A stretch of DNA of 45,817 bases from positions 1 to 45,817 of the forward strand of contig JAHLWZ010000216.1 of assembly GCA_020536535.1 (NCBI GenBank), given 5' to 3'. Every line of letters starts with the position of its first letter. Within the stretch, counting starts at the first letter, position 1. This DNA comes from Pelomyxa schiedti. Its lineage: Eukaryota; Evosea; Pelobiontida; Pelomyxidae. A program made the position numbers and the translations under genes. Of the stretch, positions 1 through 10,887 are shown piece after piece. The notes under the pieces were generated by a model, which had not been told where the DNA came from, ran no database searches, and was given only the letters and a program-made list of their open reading frames with translations.

Positions 1-2865
1 TGGCTCCCACACGTCGCCCCCGTCACCACCCCAGAAGCAAAGTACATCCACAGCAGCAGCAGCCGCCGCCTCCTCCTCTGCGCCCAGCAAGACCGCTAAT
101 AATGCCAATGCCAATGCCAACGCCAACGCCAACACCAACACCACCACGGCACCGCCCAGCAACAGCACCAGCAGCTCGGCGCTCGCAACTCCACCCACGG
201 CGCCGCCGTCAGCAGCAGCCAAGGGCGCCGACACCAAATCCTCTACAGCTACAGCTACAACTACACCCAATACCACTCCCAGCACCACCACGGCAACTAC
301 CGCCGAGGCCGCTTCCGCATCCGCATCAGCATCAGCATCCACATCGGCTACCACGGGCACGGGCACGGGCACGGAGCAGCAGGGGGCCGCGGAGAGAGGG
401 CGGGGCACGTCGCCCAACAGGTCGCGGTCGCCGTCGCCGCCAGAGAGGGCCGCGATGGGGGCCAGGCGCGCCTTGGGAGGCGCCATGGCAAGTCGATGCC
501 CTCCGCGGCTGCTTTGCGCAAGAGAGCGTCACAATTGCATCGGCGTCGCCTGTCACGACACCAGCTTCGTATTACTACTATTTCCTTACTTTGTTCTATT
601 GCTTTGTAATAACGGTTTTACAGAGCGTTGGCGGCCGAGTTGGACTATTCTAAGGCAATCCCACGGTCGTCTGGTGAGGATAGACCTGTTCCAGTGTGTG
701 ACATGTTTTCTCTTCTGCCATTGACCTTCATCCGGAATGTGTTTAGAGTGTTCCTTTACCTGAAACCAGAGAATTGAATAGTGACATGTTGTTCTCAGAC
801 ACTGATGGAAAACCCAATTTACACTTTCTACGCACCCACTTATCGAAGCAAGGTACTTTTGGAACATATGAATAGCGCTTTCCTAATTCACCTCTCTTTC
901 CCCAATTTGCCAGGTAAACTAGCAATCCCAGCAGCAATAGAATTACTTCAAACTGCGACACAAATCTTCAAGCAGGAGCCCAACCTCCTCGAGCTTACAG
1001 CACCTATTACAAGTATGTTTGTATTTCTGTGAGGTGAGACTGATAAATAATTGGCTACCAGTAATTGGTGATACTCACGGGCAATTTTATGACGTTTTGC
1101 AATACGAGAGAGAGTTGAAAATGGGGGCAACAACAAAAGTATTATGGTTGGGGGATTATGTCGATCGAGGTCACTAAATAACCCTTCTTTTTAACTTGTT
1201 GACTTTTCCAATAGGTGACTTTTCATCAGAAATCATCTTCCTGCTTGTTTCTCTCAAAATTCGTCACCCTAACTCTTTTTGGATGCTGAGAGGAAACCAC
1301 GAGTCTGAAATGATGACCTCAATGATGTCATTTGCGCTTGAATGTTAGCCAACCGTTATCTTTCTTTTCTTTTACATATTCTCCAGGTGATAGAAAATAT
1401 GAAAGTGCATCCCTTTACATGCAGTTTTTGGAACTGTTCAATTCCTTGCCACTTGCAGCAGTTGTAACGGGATGCTCCCAGGGAACGTTCTTTGCGGTTG
1501 GATCAAGGAATTTTCTTCCTTTTACATTCTTATTACTTGCAGGTGCATGGTGGCATAAGTCCGCAGTTACAATTGGTTCAATAAAAAAACACTTTTTTCC
1601 CTGTTTAACCTTCTCAAGGTCTCTGAAATAAATGCCATTGATCGCTTTAGAGAACCACCTCACGAAGGCTTAATGTGGTACGTTTTCCTGTTCTCTCTTT
1701 CCCCGTCTCATAACCTCGTAGTGATCTTTTATGGTCAGATCCGGCTCCTGACCCAACAACTAAAGGATCGCCAATGGAACTGGCTGTAAACTCACCAAAA
1801 CCTTACTTTTCCGCTGATAGATATTTAGAGGTTCATGCGCTTGGAATATGCATTCAATAGTGAGAGAGAGACCTCCCATGTTTATGGGCCCTTAGCTGTG
1901 CAAAAGTTCTTGGCCAGAAATGGTTTTGTGTCTATAATAAGAGCCCACCAAGTTGTAGAACAAGGCTACCAGGTAAACTCCATTCATACCTACTAGCTAT
2001 TTGGTGACAAAGTAAAAGGAACACAAACTGTTTATGGGAAAAACCGTTCCTGCTGTCATTACAATTTTTTCTTGTCCAAATTACTGCAATATGTATCGCA
2101 ACTTGGTGTGTGATTTATATTCCACTTACAGCTCAAATCTGAAACTCGATAAGGGGGCAGTGCTTCAAATAAATCTGGATGGGTTGAAATATCGGCAGTT
2201 TGACACGGCGCCACACCCGTACTGTCTTCCAGAGTTCATGGATGGCGCTTCATTTGCTATTCCATTCCTCATGGAAGGATGTGTGTACAGTAAGATATGC
2301 CTTACACATTTAACCTCATACCAGTGGTTGACGTTCTTCTTAGTCTGGTTGTTTCTGTCAAGGTAAAGTGATCAAATATTCCTTCCGAACTCAACTGTGT
2401 ATCTAGCAAGAGCAACAAGACAAAACGGCCTCTGGAACCCCCGATGACCCAGAATCGACAATGCGGGAAGCTGTGCTCATCAACAAGATGCAAAAACTCC
2501 GAGAACAAATACAAAAGCGAGAAGCCAAAGCCAAGGCCCTTGACAGCGGTTCCAATCCCAATTCAACTCCTATATAAACGCGTTTACTTTACAATACCAT
2601 CCCCAAACAACTTACACCACCCAAAGTGAACTTCTCTGTCTTTGAGCGAGTGAGGCAGATGGATGCGGCCAATGAAAAACTACCCACCAAGTACCGCCAG
2701 AGAAGAAAGCTGTTCAGAAGCACTTCTCTACATGCCGATGGTTTACTTCATGATATCAATGATGCTAATAACGGTAGCAATAACAATTCCCCAAGCAGTA
2801 CCAGTACCAGTACCACTACTACCACAACCACAGCACCTGGGTCCCCAGATTCATCCTCGTCCTGA
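1..2865 (+). CDS. Calcineurin A (PP2B catalytic subunit), 5' partial, multi-exon
   Basis: Ca2+/calmodulin-dependent Ser/Thr phosphatase. Reading the exons in order gives GDTHGQFYD (about 1068), GDYVDRG (about 1150), GNHE (about 1290), VHGGISP (about 1540), RAHQ (about 1943) and SCPNYCN (about 2072), the metal- and phosphate-binding motifs of PPP-family phosphatases. An upstream exon carries DTDGKPNLHFLRTHL, typical just before the catalytic core of calcineurin A. PHPYCLPEFMD (about 2212) matches the calcineurin B-binding helix, and VFERVRQMDAANEKLP (about 2640) matches the autoinhibitory peptide. The region where calmodulin normally binds (about 2460-2548) is strongly charged and diverged. 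An in-frame TAA at 2575 is removed by a 78-nt intron, 2549-2626. The first ~420 bases read open in frame 2 as an A/S/T/N/P-rich segment, so the true start is probably outside the window; the first junction, with a donor somewhere around 421-434, is uncertain. Identity is firm; the 5' end is not. Confidence 0.9.
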
Positions 2866-3877
2866 AAAACCCAACACACCCTCAAATATAGCAAGCCAAT
2901 TCCCTAGTTCAGTTCACAGCTAACACCTTCACTCAAACACTTGTGAACACTACCCTCTCCCTAGTGTGACCAGCAAAAACAAAAAGTGCACACAAACAAG
3001 TAAAGTTGTTGTGTTTTGCAAATCAGATTCTTTCGATTACCCTCGAGGTCAAGAACACTTTGAACGAAGCGTACCAGAGCAGAGGAAGGCGAAAAAAAAT
3101 CATTGTTCCCTGTTCCCGGGGAGTACCCTTCTGTTCTGGAACCCCAAGTGCCCTCAGACAGAGCATTCGGTTCAAGAGGAGGAAATGCCACATAATTCTC
3201 TAGAGTCGCGATCGCGTTTGTAAGCAATCAGCATACCGCCTGTCTTTGAAAGACAGTGGGACACACATGGTGATTCGTATATCTCACATTTCCGTTGATG
3301 TTTCTCTCGGTGAACCACAGAAAACAGTGAAGATCTGACCTGATAAATACCCTCAATTCAGGCGTGGTGTGATTCTGGAGCAGCAACCACACTCAGCCTG
3401 GCTGTTCTCTCCTCAGATTGATACACTTTCTCACGTGTGCATATGATAAAGGAACGAGCACCACTCTTACTCGTCAGAAGCAACACTATTGTTGAATGTC
3501 GAACACAATGCAACTTGTCGAGCTATTTTGAGTCAACGGCACCCGAACACAGGAACGCTGGTTTGTTCATTCTTGTGGTCACATAGCCGTAAGCATCACA
3601 AGTTTTGACTGAGTCAGCAGACGAGAAAAGAGGCCTCACACCAGGCACCTCCAACTCGTCGCCACCAATATCAACGTCCCCATTGGTGTGTTGGATCCTT
3701 CCATCACTTGTTTATTTTGACATCAAACCTGAGAACTTCCAAACAAACACTGGGGCCCCACGTTGTGACAGTGAACAACCCCAAAAAGATAGGCTTCGTT
3801 CAACTGTACCGTTGATTGTTTTCGGTTGTTCAGAAGGTTTGATTAATTTCGTTTTTTTTCCCGAACGGCGGGTGTCA
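2866..3877. other. Intergenic: calcineurin 3' flank and RRM-gene 5' flank, no supported gene
   Basis: About 1 kb without a convincing exon chain. Short open frames around 2966-3227 overlap each other on both strands and look like chance. A stretch at 3605-3800 is open and slightly coding-like, but it has no recognisable domain and its frame does not carry through, so it is more likely 5' UTR or leader of the following RRM gene. Confidence 0.5.
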
Positions 3878-5639
3878 ATGGACGAGGTATTACCGCTTTT
3901 TTGTTTATGTTTTTGCTTATGGGTTCCTCTTGGTAGCTGTAGTTTTTGCTTGGTTTTTTTTTTTTTGCTCATTTTTTTTGTAGAGCACCTCGGTGAAAAT
4001 CACCAACCTAAATGGAGCAGTAACGTCACAAGAAGTTGTGGACTTTGTATCATATTGTGGGGAAATCAAGTCTGTTTCAATTGGAAGGTGAAGAAGTGCC
4101 CGTAGTGTCATCCCGGAATTGTTTGGTGTTGAGATACAACAAAAATCGTTGCATTCTTCGTTGAGGCTCTTGCTGATCATTTCTACTTGCAGCAACCTGG
4201 AAGCTGCTGATGGAACACAGGAGGCAATCGTCACCTTTGCTCGTCCTGAATCTTGTAAAACTGCACTTATATTGACAAACACATATATACACGATCGGCC
4301 AATTGTTGTCAGTCTATGCAGTACCCCCAATTCAACAGTTCCCTCTCATCATGAGGCAGTGAGCCCTTCCCAGGTTTTTCACGTTTTTTTTTTTTTTTTT
4401 TCAATTGCAGTTTAGATTTCACAGAAGACCGCTTGTGCTCCTGAAAAATCCAGGGTGAGGTTCCTTTATTTTTATAAAACCCATTTATATTGAGTGACCA
4501 AAGTCATCCACTTCTGTTGTGGCATCTGTGATTGTCGGAGGATATTCAATAGGTACCGAACTACTGCAATCTGCTAAAGATTATGATGGTATACCTGCAC
4601 TTGGATTTTTTCCCAGCTGTTATCTTAGTTTTACAGATCGCCATCAAGTAATTGCTCAATTGGATGCTGCAAAGAACGTAGTTCTGACTAAGGCAACCAA
4701 ACTTGACACCCAGTATCTCAATCTTGGGTATCTTACGGTTTTCGTAATTAAAGTCTAAACTGCGCAGTGACAAAATGAAACAACTTGGACAAACGGTTGG
4801 CACTTATGATGCACAATACGGAATCACCCAAACAGCGGCAACCACTTTCAATTCAGCAAAGAAGACATTCTGGGATACCGCCGCTTATGCCAAAGAGCAG
4901 GCCGTTTCATGGCTACAGCAGGTACCCACAAAGAAAAACTGTAACTTTTTTCACAACCACATTCAAGGCGTACGAACCCGTCACACAAACTCGTGTTGTG
5001 GGACCTGGAGTTGCTGCTGTTGTTCAAGCAGGCCATTCCCTGACCAAAGCCGTTGGAGAAGTACAGAAAGAAGCCTTTTCTGGCATAGCCGAGGTCTCCA
5101 AGAGACGCAATGCACCCTCAGTTGAAGACCTCGTCGGGCCCCAATCAAGCCAACCAGGTTCTTCTTCATCATCCTCACCAACAACAACAGCAACAACATC
5201 CGGAACTACCGCTGCCTCCAAGCACAACCATCCACATCAAGAGGCAGTACTGCCGGTTGTGCTCCCAGAACTTCCCGATAATATTCTAGTAGTAGCTCCC
5301 GCAACGCTCACTACCCCCGGAATTGACATGCAGCCAATTCTCATTGTACAGCCACCCCAAATGTCACTGCCTCACCCACCGCCTCCACCACCACCCCCGC
5401 CACCAGAATCAACACCAATCTCCTCAACAGCAACAACACTAATGACTTCACCTACCACCCCCACTCAACTACCATTCACTTCCGATAGTACCCATGCAAA
5501 TGCACCTGCAAGTTCCACATTCGCACCAGTCGACAGTCTGTCACTACTTCCTGGTGTTCCAGATTTCCCCCCACCTCCATATCTAGCACCTCCTCCTTAT
5601 GAGGCTGTTGTTGGATCTCTGTCTTCTTCACACTTGTAG
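3878..5639 (+). CDS. BPA1/Vip1-like RRM protein with PPxY tail
   Basis: Start chosen at 3878: Met-Asp-Glu, then an intron (3887-3983) that joins in frame to the RRM. The RRM (about 3984-4330) shows VKITNLNGAVT as RNP2-like strand, a helix with CGEIKSVSIG, and AIVTFARPESC as RNP1-like strand. Aromatic RNA-contacting positions are weak, as in plant BPA1 (binding partner of ACD11) and fission-yeast Vip1. The following exons (about 4505-4920) read as a long Ala/Lys/Gln-rich helical region with KDYDDRHQVIAQLDAAK, in the same order as in BPA1 proteins. The last exon adds a Ser/Thr/Pro-rich tail with a run of ten prolines near 5380 and two PPxY motifs (PPPPY and PPPY, about 5570-5605), which are ligands for WW domains of NEDD4-type ubiquitin ligases. 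Six or more short introns. The family function (membrane or sphingolipid-linked signalling in plants) cannot be transferred safely. Confidence 0.8.
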
Positions 5640-5824
5640 CCTCCTTAAAAAAAACCATCAAGGGTTCTTTTTCTGTGGTAAAAAAAAAGAACTGGGCAGA
5701 GGAAGGGGGTGTTGGCCGCATAAAAGTCGCAGGCAACTGGATGCGTGGGAGTAGGAACCAGGAACCCCAAAAAAAAAATTAGTCCGTGCTCGATACCCCA
5801 TTTAGTCAGTCAGACATTTTTTTT

Positions 5825-8813
5825 TTATCTGATGGAATTAATAGAGCAGAAGACGGACCCTAACAGTCCTGCGCAGCTCCGATTGTGTTGTGATCTGGTA
5901 TTCTGGACGAAACTGAATTGTGGGTTGGACGGCAAGTTCAGGGAACAAAAATCCTTGTGGGTAGCCGCAGTGAGTAGAAATAATGAAGGCACATACCATT
6001 CTTTCCCTGTGACGTAATCGCAGAATACCGATTTGAGTGAGGCACCTTTGTTTGACGAGGATTCGACTGTGCTCGTGGGGAGGAACCTCAGCCACAGCTC
6101 GTCGTAGGATGCCAATCCCCGGAAGTCACGGCAAACCTATGTATGTGTGAGGTGTTGGTGTGTCTAATTGTGGGCGAGAGGTGTTGATTTGTTCCACGTT
6201 GACAAGGAGCGTCCACGCTATTAGGCGTATTGGTAAATACTCACTGCAGAAAGCCGGAAAAGGGATTTTGGATCACAGTAGGAGAATATGTTGATCCATA
6301 ATTCATGAGGAAGCAACCAGACAACGCGGCTGAAGAGCTGCACGGTCCAGGCGTCTCCTTGAAAGTTTCCTTTTTGTGATAGTGGGTTTAGTTGCCCCAT
6401 TTTAATGAACCTGAAGGTCTACCTGATGGGGTCAATGGACGACCACCAGACAGAATGAGGCCTGCCTCATAGGAAACAAGAGTGTGAAATTCGCGTACCG
6501 GGGGTGTGTTTCCAATGTCAACGAGAGACCATTTTAATATTGATCCCAACCTCAGTCTAAGGATCAAACTTATTATTACAACCGAAAAGGAGAGAAGATT
6601 ACCTGAACAAAACCATGCTAGACGAGGAAGAATTACAAGTGCACACAAACATCTCGTCGCCAATCAAGGCTGCTGAATGACCTCGCATGGGAGGTGGGGT
6701 GGTCCCTTGTGTGGGTGGTTTTAGCCACACCCTCAATGACAAGTCTTTTTAGGTAAGGCGATTGATTTCGTTGATTGGCTGGCTACCGAAACTCCACAAA
6801 TCGTTGAGCTTCTGATTATCAGCTATTCCACCTGTGGATGACTTGGTCAGAAGGAAGAGTTCCGAATGTATTTCTACCAAAAAGGATCATCTTTCCATTA
6901 TGGCAAACGGCGGTGTGGTGGAATCTCCCTCTTGGAACTTGTCCAGGCTTAATTGACACCTGGGTAAGAGTATAGTGAATTTCACCTCACTTGGTTCTTC
7001 TTTTAATAGATGTATATCTGAACTGGTATCCAGCTTTGCGCAACCAAGTCATAACACTTCAGCTCCTCGGATGCCATCCCACTTGAGTCGTACCTTGCAT
7101 TTTCCCATCATGTCACAATAGAAATATTGGAGCTCACTTACCCTCCAAATATAAATAAGCACTTGGAAAATGCAACCATTGACGCCCCATATCGAGGAGA
7201 GGGAGATTCAGAAGAATTTCCTTCAGGGAGAAAGTACCACTCCCCATTTGTCACATTGAGACAACGCAGTGAATTGGTGTAACAATTACTCCTCCCTGTG
7301 GATCCAAACCACTAAGAAGATGATGAGAAGGAAGCAGAAGCCAAACCTCCAAAGAGGAACATCAAATTGTCAGTCATCCTTTTAAGATTGAGTAAAGGCA
7401 ATTGAAAAAATATGTTTATTGTTGTCATACACAGAAGCGGCAAATGTCATCCCTTTGTATGCAGTGGATGGATTGGACGTGTCGTTGCGAGCTGTGATTG
7501 GTGGCAACCAGCTGCCCCCTAAGAGTTCAAATCTCAAGACCTCAGGAGAAGATGGAGTTCCTTTGGCACATAAACCGCCTGCCGTGTATAGAATGGTCCC
7601 ATGAATAACTTGAGTGTGTCCGTACCTACGGGGACCAGATGTCAAAAATAACAAAAAAAAAAGTAGAAGGACAATAAACCGGGCAGTTGTATGCACATTG
7701 GAGTATAGTGGTACCCAAACAGGGTGCTGTGATGAAGGTATTGACCCAATAAGAGGAGCCACTGCATTCCACAGAGTGCTCTAGATAGGTTGCAAGTTAG
7801 TTTCGCTGAGAGTTATTCATACCCAAGAAAAAGGGGACGAGCTTCGGGGTATTTCTGTTTTTCCAGTTGCGGCGATTCTAACTGCGTGTGAAAAGAGATC
7901 TCGAACGTGTTCTCCCTTCAAGGAACTTGTTTCAATGTATGCTGAGGCGTGAATCTCTCGTGCTACCTGACGCCAAGAGAAGTGTTGGTAAATGAAGATG
8001 ATTTAATAAAAAGAAAACTACCCCAGATGCCATTTCAAATGAAACAGGTACCCGATCCTGCTTACGACGAAGAACATCAGTATTTGATCTCAAATCACGT
8101 TTCGTTCCCACAATGATGAATGGGGTACCCGGACAGTGATGTCTTATCTAGCAAATATTTTGGTATAGCAAAGAAGCTCTGGTATGGCTCACCTCAGGGT
8201 ACCACTGTTTGGGTGGAAAACAGGTGAATTAAGAAGTGTGAAGAGGACATGGTTGCAACCTTTGTCCGGACATTCTCCAAAGAGGTACGGGATGTGACCG
8301 AAAAGCATATCTTTTTCAAAGTTAGTCTAACTGAGGAGGAAAAAAGTTCACTATTACCAGGAAAATCGAAGTCCCAGGATAACTATATGGCCTCATTATC
8401 TCATGATCTCCCCCACCTTTAGTTGTAGCAGTTTGTCATTAGATGCAAGAATACGAAGGAGAGTCGAACGTGCCTCCTTGGTCCCACAATGTAAATGTGT
8501 AGGTTTTATCCTCAAGCTGGATGAAAGAACTTCAAATTGATTTAGTTATCAGCCATTTGTTTCTTGCCCTACCTATGATTTGAAACCTCCTTAGCCTGCC
8601 ATTAGTCCAAGCAAACAAACAAACAAACAAAAAAAAAAAAAACGGTACGCTTGGAACGTGTTCACCCTCGGGCCAGCATCCAGACGAGTAAGTAACTAAC
8701 AAACAGGTCTACTCCAAAAAAAAAAAAAATGAACTTGTGGGATGGCAAGGATTTAGCACACTGACCTTGCCCACGTTATAATCCCCGACCACGACCACCT
8801 TTAGGTCGCCCAT
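5825..8813 (-). CDS. Atypical Rho GTPase fused to kelch repeats and a C-terminal F-box
   Basis: One minus-strand gene of about 15 exons. Start ATG 8813-8811. Rho part: P-loop GDYNVGKTCLL (after splicing, about 8640-8790), then GEHVPS where typical Rho proteins have the FDNY/Thr35 switch I, LWDQGG instead of WDTAGQ in switch II (about 8480), RPLSYP-like SPYSYPGT, LENVRTKWYPE, G4 motif GTKRDL (about 8100) and G5-like ETSSL (about 7930). There is no CAAX box: a 42-nt intron (7781-7822) joins in phase 0 to kelch blades (ARYGHTQV, LFGG, LFIFGG, GRFHHTAV, ILFGG, MRGHSAAL, ILSGG). The last part is an F-box, LPHELWINIFSYCDPKSL, followed after an intron by VCRDFRGLASYDELW. Switch I lacks the invariant Thr and switch II lacks the catalytic Gln, so GTP hydrolysis is doubtful. 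The terminus is either TGA at 5938 or TAA at 5825, depending on one optional intron. Likely a SKP1-CUL1 adaptor (inference). Confidence 0.85.
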
Positions 8814-9081
8814 CAGAAATTAACGGACGGACGGGAAAAGCTCCATTCACTGAATGATCAGACCCCGATTTAGGTACTACACCGCAGCAACGAGCACTGA
8901 GCCCCACTTGGAGTGTTGTTTAGCCTGGGGTTGGGATAGCAGGTTGGCTCTGAGCTGGGTCTAAACCCCAGTTAACAATAGCAAGTGATTAATAAGTTCC
9001 CTGCATGGTGTCACAGCTTTTTTGTTTTTTTCCCAAAATAAAACAAGGCAATACAGAGTACACAAGAAAGATCTGAGTGAG

Positions 9082-10758
9082 ATGCTTGCCGCCACAGCAG
9101 AAGATGATAAGTACGAGATCCACAGATCTTCAACCCCCCCAACGTTGCTGCTTGGTGTCCAAAATGATAGCGGGAGGGGTGCGGTTCTTGGCAATGGTGT
9201 TGTGGAATACAGTGGCGTGAGCAATGCTGCTGGCTGCCCTGACCAAAATTGCGTGCGGCGAAATGCGGAGTGGGTGATGAAGGAAGCGCGATATGTAATT
9301 GAGACATTTGGTGCAAGGGGTCCTGGAAGTGATGGGGAGAAAAGCGCCCAGATGTACTTTGCTTCATTGATGAACGACTTGGTGAGCACTTCTTCCAATC
9401 CCGCTTGTGGTGGAGACGGGGGTGCTCTATCAAAGAGTGGAGCCTTTGTTGAGCCGTTTGCAGTACATCCACATGCTTTCATGGGGTTTATTCCTGTATG
9501 CATGGTATTGTCTTGGCTGGCCATGGCAGCTCATTGGTACAGCGGGTGCATTGTTCTGGAGTGGGTGTGCGCGCACTTGCCATTGTTGATTGTGGTTATG
9601 GAACTCGTGCTGTACACAAGGTTTCTGGACCAATTGTTCCCTATGAGAGTATCCCACAATGTGGCTGCTTGTCTTCCAGAGCCTCGCCCTAATGCCAAGA
9701 AGCGTATCATAATAGATAAGTGGTGAATATTCAATTAGAGTGCCTAATCTCTGATTAGGTGGTCATGCTGATGCTGCTTATGAATGGCGGTGGAACGCTC
9801 TCCATAGAATATTTATGTGGATAATAGCACTCTTAGGTACTGTCTTCCTGTAAGTTGCAATTAATAACAAATCCCAACTAGGTGGATTAAATGTGGTGTT
9901 CGCGGCGATATGTGCAGACTTCCAGATCAGAACTATATGGCTTCTTCCCGTCCAAGGATTTCTTGCGTGCTTTGGCTTTCTGTTGTGCTTTTTCACAAAT
10001 TTTCGACGAGTTGTTCCCGGCGCAAATGATAACTTAACAGGTAGTGAGAAGAGATTTTTTTTTTTTTTAGTAACACTTTACATAGGGGCACTTACGACGA
10101 TAGCTGTGGCAAAATACTTTCAAGAAGTTGGTTTTGGTGGTATGGAGGATGTAGAACTCGTATACTTGGTTACTGGGTCTGAGGAAGCCGGCCTTCGAGG
10201 GGCAAAAGCGTGAGTTTTTGGTTGAGAGTGCCACTCATTTCTTACCAACCTTGAAGATTTCTGGAAATGCATCACGCTGCTCTTGCAGCAAAAGACACTA
10301 TTTTCATCGCCCTGGAAACACTGAGAGAAATAAACGAGATGAAAATAGTTAATAGAGACATGAATGGGATAGTATCACATGATCCAGCTCTTTGCAAGTA
10401 AATGGCACTCCACCAAGGCAAACTTAACGTAATTATGCAGCTTGATGAAGCGTGCAGGGCAGTCACTTGGAACGGAGCTGGGGTTTACAAGTATCTACAT
10501 AGGCGCCAGCGATGCAGCGGCCTTCACACAAAAAGGGATTTCCTCGTGTTGTTTGGCAGCCATGAATCCGGGACCTCCAAGATATTACCATACGAGGTTC
10601 GTATTGACGACTTCACGTTTCTCCGTACTCACGTACTGTGTAGGTACGACAACTGGGATAATATGGACGTGGAGTGCATACATATGGCCTTATCGATCGT
10701 TATTCAAGCAGCACACATATTCGCTAGCGAAGGCTTAGGCGCTTCCCCTTCGCCTTAG
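9082..10758 (+). CDS. Multi-pass membrane M28-family zinc metallopeptidase
   Basis: Start taken at ATG 9082; the open frame extends slightly upstream without another ATG. An M28 propeptide-like helix ETFGARGPGSDGEKSAQ (about 9300) is followed by two to four hydrophobic spans (about 9475-9640 and 9800-10010). Zinc-ligand motifs in order are GHADAAYEW (His and Asp, about 9762), VPGANDNLT (Asp, about 10015), TGSEEAGLRG (catalytic Glu plus ligand Glu, about 10175), IFIALETL (about 10300) and YYHTRYD (His, about 10585 plus next exon). The protein should therefore be an active amino- or carboxypeptidase, with the hydrophobic spans inserted before the catalytic half. That arrangement resembles bacterial membrane M28 enzymes more than secreted eukaryotic ones. 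Five to six short introns. The first exon junction (9703-9760) is ambiguous: the obvious donor near 9722 is out of phase, and an earlier GTATCA donor would keep frame. Confidence 0.8.
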
Positions 10759-10887
10759 ACGTGTCACCTTCACTGAAAACGCAGAAAATCCGCCTTGATG
10801 TAAAATCCTCGTAATGCATAAATAGAATAGCACAAAATTCTCCGATTCTACGTCCGGCACTATAATACACCAACCACGTGTACCACG

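Noticed and set aside
102-653. Plus-strand frame with long Met-Pro/Thr-Pro run
   Set aside because: Out-of-frame reading of the same hexamer repeat; frame 2 gives a typical A/S/T-rich disordered segment that is open from the window edge and can splice in phase to the calcineurin exons.
2571-2580. TATATAAA as TATA box
   Set aside because: Falls inside the 78-nt intron of calcineurin A, with no start nearby on the same strand.
7261-7390. In-frame TAG suggesting that the kelch part is a pseudogene
   Set aside because: A 51-nt GT-AG intron removes it and restores a standard kelch blade; the rest of the gene is open.
7797-7799. Stop codon ending a separate Rho gene
   Set aside because: That reading uses a frame reached only by miscounting the T run; in the correct frame the Rho exon ends at a GT donor and joins kelch in phase 0.
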